DNA from: Acidobacteriota bacterium
Lineage (GTDB): Bacteria > Acidobacteriota > Vicinamibacteria > Marinacidobacterales > SMYC01
Direction of reading: 5' to 3'
DNA: 8,063 nucleotides
Assembly (NCBI GenBank): GCA_030598165.1
Contig: JAUVQL010000037.1
Location: forward strand, 1-8,063
Shown: piece by piece, positions 1-6,722 of the stretch
Layout: the number at the start of each line of letters is the position of its first letter
Numbering within the stretch: the first letter of the stretch is position 1
Made by a program: the position numbers and the translations under genes
The notes under the pieces: model-generated
Seen by the model: only the letters and a program-made list of their open reading frames with translations
What the model was told of the DNA's origin: nothing
Database searches by the model: none

Positions 1-750
1 ATCGAGACCGAGAGCCACACACAGTTGATGGCCCGTGAGATCTCCCGTGTCACCAAAGAGCTCAACGTTCCCTTCATCTTCAAGGCCTCTTTCGACAAGG
101 CTAATCGTACCTCAGCACAGTCCTTCCGAGGTCCGGGCCTCGGTGAAGGATTGGCCGTCCTCAAAAGAATAAAGCTCGACGTCGGATGCCCCATCACCAC
201 AGATGTCCACGAAAGGGAGCAAATAGAAGCCGTCTCGGACGTTGTCGATCTCCTTCAAATTCCCGCCTTTCTCTGTCGCCAAACCGATCTCGTTACAGCA
301 GCGGCACGAACAGGCAAACCGGTGAACATCAAGAAAGGTCAATTTCTCGCGCCTTGGGATATCCTGCAAGCTGTGGAGAAGGCCAACGGAGCCGGGAACC
401 AGAATGTACTCGTCACAGAACGGGGTAGCAGTTTCGGCTACAACGATCTCATCGTCGACATCCGCGGATTTCCGATCTTGAGAGAAAAAGGCGTGCCGCT
501 CGTTTTCGACGTTACCCACAGTCTGCAACTTCCAGGGGGAGCGGGAACGTCATCCGGCGGACAATCGCAGTTCATCACGGAGCTGGCCTCCGCCGGTGTC
601 GCTGCTGGACTCGATGCCGTCTTCATGGAGGTGCACGATCACCCGGAGAAGGCTCTCTCAGACGGGCCGAACCATCTCCCTCTGAATCAGCTTTTTTCCC
701 TTTTGCAGCGCCTCAAAGCAATTGAGAAGGCCGTCCGGGAGCACTCATGA
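1..750 (+). CDS. kdsA: 3-deoxy-8-phosphooctulonate (Kdo-8-P) synthase, 5'-truncated by window edge
   Basis: Condenses phosphoenolpyruvate with D-arabinose 5-phosphate to Kdo 8-phosphate in the cytoplasm, an early step of LPS inner-core synthesis. The frame is open to base 1 and 249 residues are visible. The first residues, IETES, match the position just after the N-terminal GPC segment of the family, so only a dozen or so residues should be missing. Family motifs seen are KASFDKANRTS, FRGPGLGEG, TTDVHE, AFLCRQTDL, KKGQFLAPWD, ERGSSFGYN and THSLQLPGG. The sequence resembles the metal-dependent (Aquifex-type) class: visible H173, E210 and D221 line up with remembered Aquifex ligands H185, E222 and D233 at a constant offset of 12, and LSDGP replaces the CDGP of the metal-free enteric enzyme. 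The fourth ligand, a Cys, would lie about two codons outside the window. The stop overlaps the kdsD start. Confidence 0.97.
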   Translation: METESHTQLMAREISRVTKELNVPFIFKASFDKANRTSAQSFRGPGLGEGLAVLKRIKLDVGCPITTDVHEREQIEAVSDVVDLLQIPAFLCRQTDLVTAAARTGKPVNIKKGQFLAPWDILQAVEKANGAGNQNVLVTERGSSFGYNDLIVDIRGFPILREKGVPLVFDVTHSLQLPGGAGTSSGGQSQFITELASAGVAAGLDAVFMEVHDHPEKALSDGPNHLPLNQLFSLLQRLKAIEKAVREHS

Positions 751-1706
751 GCCTCGACCTCGCCCGAAAAGTGCTGAGTATCGAGTCCCGCGCGATCGCC
801 AAGCTCATCGACCGGATTGATTCGAATTTTCAAAAAGCCGTCGACCTGATCATAAACTGCGAAGGTCGAGTCGTTGTAACGGGTATCGGCAAATCGGGGA
901 TCGTTTGCCGAAAAATCGCTGCAACTCTCAACAGTACCGGAACACCATCTCTATACCTCAATCCCGCTGAGGCACTGCATGGCGACTTAGGAATGGTGGT
1001 CCAGGCCGACGTTGTGATTGCCGTATCCAACAGTGGAGAGACGGAAGAGATCTTGCAGTTGCTCGATCCTATCAAGCGTCTGAGTATTCCGTTGATCTCA
1101 TTTCTTGGAAGGACGGACTCCACTTTGGCCCAAGCCTCGGATGTAGTGCTCGACGTGTCAGTGGATGAGGAGGCATGTCCGATGGGATTGGCTCCGACCG
1201 CCAGCACGACTGCCTCCCTGGCGCTCGGCGACGCCTTGGCTATGGCGGTTCTGGAAAGGCGCGGTTTCACTTCCGAAGACTTTGCGGTGCTGCACCCTCG
1301 CGGTCAATTGGGTGCCAAACTAATGCGCGTCGAAAATCTGATGCATTTAGGTGACGGGGTCCCGATAGTACAAGAAGACGCTTTCATGGCCGAGGTGATC
1401 TTCGAGATGTCCAGCAAGGGACTTGGAGTCACCAGCGTAGTCGATGGCTCGGGAAAGCTCGTTGGAATTATCTCGGACGGTGATTTACGCAGGCATCTTG
1501 CGAAAGACGAAGCCATTATGAAAAAGACCGCGAGTCAATGCATGACCGCTGGCCCGAGAACCATCGATCGTCGAGAGCTGGCCACACGGGCGCTTGCCCT
1601 CATGGAAGAACGGAAAATCACGTCGCTTATCGTGCCAGATGAGAACGGAGGCGTTCTCGGCATCATTCATCTTCATGACTTGTGGCGACTGGGGAGTTAT
1701 TTTTAG
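747..1706 (+). CDS. kdsD: D-arabinose 5-phosphate isomerase (SIS domain plus two CBS domains)
   Basis: Interconverts D-ribulose 5-phosphate and D-arabinose 5-phosphate, the substrate of the KdsA encoded just upstream. The 319 residues match the usual length of the KdsD/KpsF family. An N-terminal SIS domain (about residues 35-170) contains GIGKSG, LHGDLG and SNSGETEE. Two CBS domains follow (about 196-253 and 263-319), with GIISDGDLRRHL and GIIHLHDLWRLG as their ends. K49, E101, E142 and H183 align with the E. coli KdsD catalytic residues K59, E111, E152 and H193 at a constant offset of 10, so the enzyme looks active. The ATG overlaps the kdsA stop in an ATGA arrangement, which implies one transcript and translational coupling. 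GutQ or KpsF paralogues share this architecture, but the position after kdsA favours the housekeeping Kdo role. Confidence 0.96.
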   Translation: MSLDLARKVLSIESRAIAKLIDRIDSNFQKAVDLIINCEGRVVVTGIGKSGIVCRKIAATLNSTGTPSLYLNPAEALHGDLGMVVQADVVIAVSNSGETEEILQLLDPIKRLSIPLISFLGRTDSTLAQASDVVLDVSVDEEACPMGLAPTASTTASLALGDALAMAVLERRGFTSEDFAVLHPRGQLGAKLMRVENLMHLGDGVPIVQEDAFMAEVIFEMSSKGLGVTSVVDGSGKLVGIISDGDLRRHLAKDEAIMKKTASQCMTAGPRTIDRRELATRALALMEERKITSLIVPDENGGVLGIIHLHDLWRLGSYF

Positions 1707-1728
1707 CAGGTGCAGTGACTGCCTAATC

Positions 1729-1749
1729 GCCCGGCACAGCCGGGCCTAC
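1729..1749 (-). repeat. GTAG-headed REP-like hairpin between kdsD and lapA
   Basis: On the minus strand, the tetranucleotide GTAG (1749-1746) is followed directly by a perfect 7-bp stem, GCCCGGC and GCCGGGC (1745-1739 and 1735-1729), closed by a 3-base loop TGT. A GTAG or GGAG head plus a short GC-rich hairpin is the layout of REP elements mobilised by RAYT (TnpA-REP) transposases. No T-run follows on the plus strand, so it is not a classical intrinsic terminator, though it could stabilise the kdsAD mRNA or attenuate read-through into lapA. Only one copy is in the window, so assignment to a REP family is inference. Confidence 0.5.
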
Positions 1750-1767
1750 GACTGCCGACTGCTATTC

Positions 1768-1774
1768 AAAGGAG
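1768..1774 (+). promoter_or_regulatory. Ribosome binding site setting the GTG start of the lapA-like gene
   Basis: AAAGGAG lies 10 bases upstream of a GTG codon at 1785. This spacing, together with the hydrophobic segment that begins a few residues later, selects this GTG as the start. Confidence 0.7.
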
Positions 1775-1784
1775 ACAGGTAACT

Positions 1785-2135
1785 GTGACCACCATACGTA
1801 ACTTATTCTACGTCTTACTGGGGGCGCTCCTGGCGATCTTCATCTATTTCAATTTCGATCAAAAGGTCGTCGTCCACTTCACGCGCAGTTGGCATACCGG
1901 AGAGATGTCCCTCGCGCTGGCGCTATTTGGTGCTCTGCTCTTGGGCTTTGTCGTAGCGGCGCTCCTATCTCTTGCCGACCAAATCCGTTTAAGATCCCGC
2001 TTGCGCCAATTGAGAAAAACCGTCGAGCGTCTTGAATCGGAGCTCAAGGAGACCCGACAAATGCCCTTGGAGAGACCCAAGCCGGAGCAGGCCACACCAG
2101 AGGCGAACGACGATCCTGGCGTCAGCTTGGATTAA
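1785..2135 (+). CDS. lapA: LapA-like (DUF1049) inner-membrane protein
   Basis: A protein of 116 residues with two predicted membrane segments (about residues 6-24 and 41-64), a short loop between them, and a cytoplasmic charged helix likely to form a coiled coil (about 66-95, rich in R, L and E). The tail is acidic and Pro-rich. The pattern is that of the LapA/DUF1049 family: E. coli LapA is about 100 residues and works with the TPR protein LapB and the protease FtsH in controlling LpxC levels and LPS assembly. Here the gene follows two Kdo-synthesis genes on the same strand after a 78-base gap, which fits an LPS role. No LapB-like gene is adjacent. The GTG start is supported by AAAGGAG. The family call rests on topology and hydrophobic pattern, because sequence conservation in this family is low. 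Confidence 0.75.
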   Translation: MTTIRNLFYVLLGALLAIFIYFNFDQKVVVHFTRSWHTGEMSLALALFGALLLGFVVAALLSLADQIRLRSRLRQLRKTVERLESELKETRQMPLERPKPEQATPEANDDPGVSLD

Positions 2136-2141
2136 AATCGA

Positions 2142-2290
2142 GAACTCAAGAACCCCCGGAATTTAACGCCAAGACGCCAAGGCGCGGAGACGCAAAGAAG
2201 AGAGGCCACACGACTCAATCTTAATCTTGTTACAGTAACTCATTCTTCTCTGCGACTTTGCGCCTCTGCGACTTTGCGTTGAATTCTTCT
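2142..2290. repeat. Palindromic 8-base-periodic repeat element, copy 1, in the lapA/coaE convergent gap
   Basis: The left arm (2165-2200) is four tandem 8-base units of the form CGCMRAGR: CGCCAAGA, CGCCAAGG, CGCGGAGA, CGCAAAGA. The right arm (2245-2280) is the same series on the opposite strand, and its reverse complement matches the left arm at 28 of 36 positions. The inverted repeat extends outward to GAATT on both sides (2159-2286). The central loop contains a small palindrome, GTTAC-A-GTAAC (2229-2239). Bases 2163-2210 match copy 2 (4686-4733) at 47 of 48 positions, and the right arms match at 33 of 36. Flanking similarity begins near 2142 (GAACTC). It fills nearly the whole gap between two converging genes and ends beside the coaE stop. 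As RNA it would form a long imperfect stem on either strand, so it could act as a bidirectional terminator or mRNA end protector. It has no coding capacity of its own. Confidence 0.9.
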
Positions 2291-2908
2291 TCACTTTTTG
2301 CTTCTTGCGGCTGCCATTTCCACCAGCTTTTTCCACACCGCCTTGACCTGCCTTTCGGTATCCGCTAGCGAGCCTGAAGTGTCGATGACGAAATCGGCGT
2401 AGCTCTTCTTTTCTTCAGCAGGAAGCTGCGCGTCAACTCGTTCTGCCGCTTTTCTGACCGAGAGTTGATTTCGCTCCATCAGGCGTTCTATTTGGAGCGC
2501 TCGCTGGCAGACAACAACAACCAACGCGTCGTAGGCACGGTAGGTACCCACTTCGATCATGAGCGCCGCATCCACAATCGCCAGCTTCTCCCCTCTCTCC
2601 TTCGCATCCGCCATGAGCCGTTGCTCTTCATCGATGACGAGAGGATGCACGAGCGCGTTGAGTTGACGGCGTCGGTCGGGGTCGGAAAAAACGAGCTCAC
2701 CAAGGCGCTTCCGATCCACTGCTCCATCTCCTGCTAGCACATCCTCGCCGAACCGACCTGAAATTCGTTGGGAGAGCTCCGAGCCTGGTCCCATCAACCT
2801 ATGCACAATCGCGTCCGCGTCGAGTGTAAAGGCACCAAGCCCTTCCAGGAGCTGCCGCACTACGGTTTTGCCGCAGGCTATGCCGCCCGTCAATCCGACT
2901 TTCAACAA
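2291..2908 (-). CDS. coaE: Dephospho-CoA kinase
   Basis: Phosphorylates the 3'-hydroxyl of the ribose in dephospho-CoA with ATP, the last step of coenzyme A synthesis, in the cytoplasm. The 205 residues match family length. The Walker A loop GGIACGKT is at residues 8-15. The DAD motif (D30, D32) supplies the expected catalytic acid region, VHP is at 87-89, and the helical lid region follows. The best start is TTG at 2908, with GAGGG eight bases upstream; the next codon is also TTG, so a start one codon later cannot be excluded, and no in-frame ATG lies just upstream. The gene is divergent from the TMTC-like gene across 50 bases and converges with lapA across repeat copy 1. The weak TTG start could keep expression low, as suits a housekeeping enzyme. 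Confidence 0.95.
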   Translation of the reverse strand: MLKVGLTGGIACGKTVVRQLLEGLGAFTLDADAIVHRLMGPGSELSQRISGRFGEDVLAGDGAVDRKRLGELVFSDPDRRRQLNALVHPLVIDEEQRLMADAKERGEKLAIVDAALMIEVGTYRAYDALVVVVCQRALQIERLMERNQLSVRKAAERVDAQLPAEEKKSYADFVIDTSGSLADTERQVKAVWKKLVEMAAARSKK

Positions 2909-2929
2909 TGAAAGACCCTCACATATAAT
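2901..2929 (+). promoter_or_regulatory. Putative sigma70-type promoter for the TMTC-like gene
   Basis: A perfect TATAAT is present at 2924-2929, with a weak -35 candidate TTCAAC at 2901-2906 and a 17-base spacer. Transcription would start near 2936, leaving a leader of about 20 bases before the ATG at 2959. The -35 half overlaps the first codons of the divergent coaE gene. The -10 is strong but the -35 matches only 3 of 6 positions. Confidence 0.45.
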
Positions 2930-2934
2930 GCCAT

Positions 2935-2952
2935 AGATATACTGAAATATCT
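2935..2952. repeat. Small inverted repeat just before the TMTC-like start codon
   Basis: AGATAT (2935-2940) and ATATCT (2947-2952) are perfect 6-base arms around a 6-base spacer. They occupy the place where a ribosome binding site would be expected, and no AGGAG-like sequence is visible there. It could be an operator for the divergent gap or chance in an AT-rich leader. Confidence 0.35.
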
Positions 2953-2958
2953 GACGTA

Positions 2959-4662
2959 ATGGCTACCCTAAGCACGACTCGTTCCCTATTTGCCGGTTTT
3001 CTCCTCATCTTACTGAGCGTTGGATTCTACATCAATACTCTCAACAACGACTTCGTGTGGGACGATCGCCTCTTGATTTTGGAAAATCCCTACATCCAGG
3101 ACACCAGTCTGATCAGCGAAGGCTTGCTTTCTGATTTTTGGAAAACCTACGAAGATCCTCGGCGATTCCGAAATTTCTATCGCCCAGCCGTCATCCTGAC
3201 TTTCTTTATCGACTACTCGATTTGGGGGGATGATCCATCGGGTTTCCATCTCACCAATATAATCCTACATACAGCAAATGTCCTTCTCCTCTTTCTCGTT
3301 ACACTGCAGTTGTTTCGTTCCTTAGAGACATCCTTTTTCGCCGCAGTACTATTTGCCGTCCACCCTATTCATACGGAATCGGTCGCCTGGATATCGGGAC
3401 GGACGGATCTCTTGGCTTCTCTCGGCGTTTTGAGCTCCTTTTACTGCTACCTGAAGGCGTACCACCAGAAGACCTACCTCTATTTATTCTCTGGTCTGCT
3501 ATATATCTTGGCTCTCTTGTCCAAAGAGGTGGCCATCGTGCTACCTGCAGCTATGGTCTTGCACATATCCCTTTTAGGTCGATCGGAATCGAACCGCTCG
3601 CCTTTCGTGAGAGCCGCCATGGTCAACATTTCTCTCACGGCGCTCTATTTGTTGTTCCGGGTCGCAATCCTTCAGATTCCCCTTTCCATCGAGAGCCGAC
3701 GTCCTCTTTGGCTCCTCGTATTTAATATGCCGAGGATACTGGCTCAGTATTTTCTCAAGCTGATGGCACCCATTCAGCTTCACGCCCATGATCCTTTGAT
3801 TTGGCTCTACCCCGAAAAGTGGTTATCAGTCCTATCGTCAGTAGCCCTCGTGGCTCTCACCGCCATGTTCGTACTTTGGCTAGGTCGTAAAGACACCCGG
3901 GCCTATTTCGGAGCTTGGTGGCTGCTCCTTTTTCTTTTACCCGTCCTCAATGCCGGCACTTTCACGGACGTGCTCGTGGCAGAACGTTTTCTTTACGTAC
4001 CATCAATCGGCTTTTGCTGGATCATGGCAAGCTTCTATGAACGAATAAAGCTACAAGGCTTCTCGAGGAAGCTCGTGTGGGCAGCTGCCTCCCTTATCAT
4101 CATGGCTGCGGGAATGCGCACGTGGTATCGCATCCCGGTATGGAAAGACCAACTCACCCTTTTCTCGGAAATGAGCACCAGCTCACCCCACTATCCCCTT
4201 CCCCATTTACTACTTGGAGAGGCCCACCAAAATAGCGGCAACGCAGAAGAAGCCCTCAAACACTACCAATATGCTCTCAGGCTGGATCCTAACAACTGTC
4301 GGATCTTCAACGCTATCGCTTTGGCACAATTGGAATTGGGTGTTTACACACAATCTGGCTCTCACTTGGATGCCGGATTCCAGTTCACAAAACAGGCCTT
4401 GGAACTCTGTGAAGAAGAGGACTTCCTTCATCACACGCTCGGTGAGTACTACCTTCGTCAAGGAGATGTCGAAAAAGCAGTCAGTAAATTCAGGGACGCC
4501 ATTGAGATCAACCCCTTTCGGACCGGCTACTACTACAACGTGGGCGCCGTCTTGTTTGCTATGGAGAAAAAAAGTGAAGCCCGACCTTACTTGGAAAGAT
4601 ACATGGAAACGGCGCCAAAGGGTGATTTGCGGGAACAAGCCCTAAAGTGGCTCAAGGAGTAG
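2959..4662 (+). CDS. TMTC-like polytopic membrane glycosyltransferase (GT-C type) with C-terminal TPR repeats
   Basis: 567 residues. The N-terminal two thirds (about 10-385) is a multi-pass membrane domain. The rest (about 411-565) is soluble and carries three to four TPR units, for example EEALKHYQYALRLDPNN and EKAVSKFRDAIEINP. Motifs match the TMTC/protein O-mannosyltransferase-like family: WDD (34-36) in the first extracytoplasmic loop, a likely catalytic acid region; FRNFYRPAVILTF; HLTNIILHTANVLLLF; HPIHTESVAWISGRTDLL (135-152); LSKE (187-190); and AERFLYVPSIGF. Eukaryotic TMTC1-4 are O-mannosyltransferases of the ER with this layout; many bacterial relatives exist but few are characterised. 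The likely role is transfer of a lipid-linked sugar to protein at the periplasmic face, with the TPRs binding partners or substrates; this is inference. It is probably a single-gene transcript, and repeat copy 2 follows its stop directly. Confidence 0.8.
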   Translation: MATLSTTRSLFAGFLLILLSVGFYINTLNNDFVWDDRLLILENPYIQDTSLISEGLLSDFWKTYEDPRRFRNFYRPAVILTFFIDYSIWGDDPSGFHLTNIILHTANVLLLFLVTLQLFRSLETSFFAAVLFAVHPIHTESVAWISGRTDLLASLGVLSSFYCYLKAYHQKTYLYLFSGLLYILALLSKEVAIVLPAAMVLHISLLGRSESNRSPFVRAAMVNISLTALYLLFRVAILQIPLSIESRRPLWLLVFNMPRILAQYFLKLMAPIQLHAHDPLIWLYPEKWLSVLSSVALVALTAMFVLWLGRKDTRAYFGAWWLLLFLLPVLNAGTFTDVLVAERFLYVPSIGFCWIMASFYERIKLQGFSRKLVWAAASLIIMAAGMRTWYRIPVWKDQLTLFSEMSTSSPHYPLPHLLLGEAHQNSGNAEEALKHYQYALRLDPNNCRIFNAIALAQLELGVYTQSGSHLDAGFQFTKQALELCEEEDFLHHTLGEYYLRQGDVEKAVSKFRDAIEINPFRTGYYYNVGAVLFAMEKKSEARPYLERYMETAPKGDLREQALKWLKE

Positions 4663-4665
4663 CTG

Positions 4666-4808
4666 GAACTCGAGAATTCCGGAAGTTAACGCCAAGACGC
4701 CAAGGCGCGGAGACGCCAAGAAGAGAGGCCACAAGATCGAAGCTAGGTCGAGCCACTCGGTCTTCTTTGCGACTTTGCGCCTTTGCGGCTTTGCGTTTGA
4801 TTCTTATT
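4666..4808. repeat. Palindromic 8-base-periodic repeat element, copy 2, in the TMTC/accC convergent gap
   Basis: Same orientation and architecture as the copy at 2142-2290. The left arm (4688-4723) and right arm (4762-4797, reverse-complemented) match at 29 of 36 positions. The left arm plus the adjacent AGAGGCCACA is almost identical to copy 1 (47 of 48). The loop between the arms has diverged completely and is shorter. It starts a few bases after the stop of the TMTC-like gene and ends about ten bases before the accC stop, so it lies at the 3' end of two converging genes, exactly as copy 1 does. A hairpin role in transcription ending or mRNA stability is plausible; no T-run is seen. Confidence 0.9.
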
Positions 4809-4817
4809 AAGGAATTC

Positions 4818-6176
4818 TTAAGACGCTACTGCTTTTTCTTCGCGGTCCAGGCTCTCGAGAAAGCGCGTGTTGTATCTTCCCGCAATAAAATCACGATGGC
4901 TCAAAACTCTCAGATGAAGGGGAATCGTCGTCTTGATTCCTTCGATGACGGTCAATTCCAGGGCGCATTTCATTCTCTGAATAGCCTCATCGCGATCTAC
5001 GCCGTGAACAACGACTTTTGCTATGAGTGAATCATAATACGGCAGCACTTCACAATCGGCATGCGCCGCCGTATCGACTCTCACACCGGGTCCCCCCGGC
5101 AAGTGGAAGGCGTGAATAGTTCCCGGACAAGGGAGAAAAGTTTCCGGGTCTTCCGCGTTGACACGGCATTCGATACTCGCCCCACTAAAGGTAATGTCCT
5201 TTTGAGTGAAGCCAAGCGTCTCCCCGGCGGCGAGGCGAATCTGCTCCTTCACCAAATCGACACCAGTCACCATTTCCGTCACCGGATGCTCAACTTGGAT
5301 TCTGGTGTTCATTTCCATGAAGTAGAAGTTGTCGTTCTCGTCGAGAAGAAACTCCATTGTCCCCGCGCTAACGTATCCAACGGCCTTGGCTCCATCAACC
5401 GCAATCTTCCCCATTTTGCGTCTCAACCGATCGGATACTGCCATAGATGGCGACTCTTCAAGAAGCTTCTGATGTCGGCGCTGTATAGAGCACTCTCGTT
5501 CCCCGAGGTGCACGACACCACCTTTGCTATCCCCAAGAACCTGGATTTCGATATGACGCGGATACTCTAGAAACTTCTCCAAATAGAGATCGGCAACGCC
5601 AAACGCCGTTTCTGATTCCTGCTGGGCGGTACGGAAAGCCTGGGCAAGGTCGTGAGCACTCTCGACGATCCGCATGCCTCGGCCTCCTCCCCCGGCAGAA
5701 GCCTTCAGCATCACGGGATACCCGATCTCCGAGGCGAGCTGAGCTGCCTTTTCGTCGCTATCTATAACACCACTCGAGCCCGGCAAGACAGGCACACCGG
5801 CCTTTTTCATGGTTCGACGCGCCAAAGATTTGTCTCCCATGAGACGAATCGCGCGAGGACTAGGTCCAATGAACTTGATGTGGCAGGCTTCACAAACTTC
5901 CGCCAGATATGAGCTTTCTGCAAGAAAACCATATCCCGGGTGGATCGCATCGGAGCCGGTTATCTCAGCGGCGGAGATTATGCTGGGTATGTTGAGATAG
6001 CTATCCACACTCCGCGCTGGTCCGATGCAGATATCCTCGTCGGCGAATCGGACGTGAAGTGCATTGACGTCGGCCTCGGAATATACCGCAACGGTGCGGA
6101 TCCCAAGTTCTCTACATGCGGAGATGATGCGCAGGGCTATCTCTCCGCGGTTCGCTATGAGTATTTTTTTGAACAT
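4818..6176 (-). CDS. accC: Biotin carboxylase subunit of acetyl-CoA carboxylase
   Basis: Carboxylates biotin on AccB using ATP and bicarbonate, the first half-reaction of acetyl-CoA carboxylase in fatty acid synthesis. The 452 residues match the family (E. coli about 449). Order of domains: N-terminal biotin-carboxylase fold with [14 protein letters not shown], then an ATP-grasp domain with the glycine-rich loop GGGGRGM (162-168), then the C-terminal domain. Catalytic and ATP/Mg positions are present: K116, K158, H208, K237, E275, E288, R292, Q294, E296 and R338, including the signature [14 protein letters not shown]. The ATG lies nine bases after the accB stop, so the two are co-transcribed. 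No good ribosome binding site stands close to this ATG, which suggests translational coupling to accB. A pyruvate or propionyl carboxylase subunit is unlikely, because the protein ends after the biotin carboxylase region and a separate AccB is adjacent. Confidence 0.97.
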   Translation of the reverse strand: MFKKILIANRGEIALRIISACRELGIRTVAVYSEADVNALHVRFADEDICIGPARSVDSYLNIPSIISAAEITGSDAIHPGYGFLAESSYLAEVCEACHIKFIGPSPRAIRLMGDKSLARRTMKKAGVPVLPGSSGVIDSDEKAAQLASEIGYPVMLKASAGGGGRGMRIVESAHDLAQAFRTAQQESETAFGVADLYLEKFLEYPRHIEIQVLGDSKGGVVHLGERECSIQRRHQKLLEESPSMAVSDRLRRKMGKIAVDGAKAVGYVSAGTMEFLLDENDNFYFMEMNTRIQVEHPVTEMVTGVDLVKEQIRLAAGETLGFTQKDITFSGASIECRVNAEDPETFLPCPGTIHAFHLPGGPGVRVDTAAHADCEVLPYYDSLIAKVVVHGVDRDEAIQRMKCALELTVIEGIKTTIPLHLRVLSHRDFIAGRYNTRFLESLDREEKAVAS

Positions 6177-6185
6177 GAAGTCGTT

Positions 6186-6680
6186 CTAGCTCGACACCTT
6201 TATGCTAAATAGCCTGTCGCCAAACTGCACGGGCTGGGCATTCTCCATCGCGATCTTCACTATTTCACCTGCCAACTCCGCTTCGAGCTCGTTCATGAGC
6301 TTCATCGCTTCGATAATGCACAGTACTTGCCCGGGTTTCACCCGATCTCCCTCATTGATGAAAGGCGGGGCTCCCGGCTCAGGAGCGCGGTAGAACGTAC
6401 CGACCATGGGGGACGTTATCCAAGTCACGCCAGGCTCTTCCTCTTCCTCTACCTCCTTCGAAACAGGAATGGGAGCTTGAGGCATTGGAGCAGCTCTTAC
6501 CGCTGGGGTGGCGGCCATCGGCGTAACCGGCGGAGAGTGGATGATGGGAGCTTCCACCACGGCCGTAACTGCCTTCTTGACCCTCAGTTTGACGCCGTCT
6601 TCTTCCAGCTCGAACTCGGCGATGTCTCGTTCCGAGATCAGCTCGAGTAGCTCTTTGAGTTCGCTTATCTTCAATGACAC
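6186..6680 (-). CDS. accB: Biotin carboxyl carrier protein of acetyl-CoA carboxylase
   Basis: Carries biotin between AccC and the carboxyltransferase. I choose the GTG at 6680, giving 164 residues: it has AAGGA seven bases upstream, and the protein then begins [15 protein letters not shown], like other AccB N termini. A longer frame to 6752 would add 24 residues unlike the family. Domains: an N-terminal helical region binding AccC (about 1-35), a Pro/Ala-rich linker (about 38-80) with an acidic run, and the biotinyl domain (about 84-164). The thumb region [17 protein letters not shown] is present, which is typical of acetyl-CoA carboxylase carriers. The biotin site is EAMKLMNE with K127 as acceptor. 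Downstream accC follows after nine bases. Confidence 0.96.
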   Translation of the reverse strand: MSLKISELKELLELISERDIAEFELEEDGVKLRVKKAVTAVVEAPIIHSPPVTPMAATPAVRAAPMPQAPIPVSKEVEEEEEPGVTWITSPMVGTFYRAPEPGAPPFINEGDRVKPGQVLCIIEAMKLMNELEAELAGEIVKIAMENAQPVQFGDRLFSIKVSS

Positions 6681-6683
6681 GTT

Positions 6684-6692
6684 TAGTCCTTC
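6684..6692 (-). promoter_or_regulatory. Ribosome binding site setting the GTG start of accB
   Basis: On the minus strand GGGAAGGAC precedes the GTG at 6680, with about seven bases after AAGGA. It decides between this GTG and the longer in-frame ATG at 6752. Confidence 0.65.
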
Positions 6693-6722
6693 CCCGGTCC
6701 GTGAAAGCTCATGAAAGGAGAG

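Noticed and set aside
112..528. A 138-codon minus-strand frame opposite kdsA
   Set aside because: kdsA motifs are continuous through this stretch on the plus strand; the antisense frame has no protein-like features.
1729..1745. Reading the kdsD-lapA hairpin as an intrinsic terminator
   Set aside because: The stem is followed by CTACGACTGC rather than a T-run, and lapA follows with its own ribosome binding site, so termination is not supported.
2229..2239. GTTAC-A-GTAAC palindrome in the loop of repeat copy 1 as an operator
   Set aside because: It is short, absent from copy 2, and not positioned at any promoter.
2165..2280. Reading the 8-base periodic arms as a CRISPR array
   Set aside because: Units are 8 bases with no spacers and the array is mirrored into an inverted repeat. 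No cas genes are present.
4210..4645. Overlapping 142- and 143-codon frames on both strands in the TPR part of the TMTC-like gene
   Set aside because: Both are out-of-frame shadows of well-formed TPR repeats in the long plus-strand gene.
4647..5030. A 127-codon plus-strand frame running through repeat copy 2 into the accC 3' region
   Set aside because: Its product (TPRRQGAETPRRE, LRLCAFAALRL) is simply the translated repeat arms followed by the antisense of accC. Such reading frames arise wherever this repeat occurs and show no real protein features.
5061..5570. A 169-codon plus-strand frame opposite accC
   Set aside because: It is antisense to a gene with every catalytic motif intact; its composition is that of a mirror frame and it has no recognisable domain.
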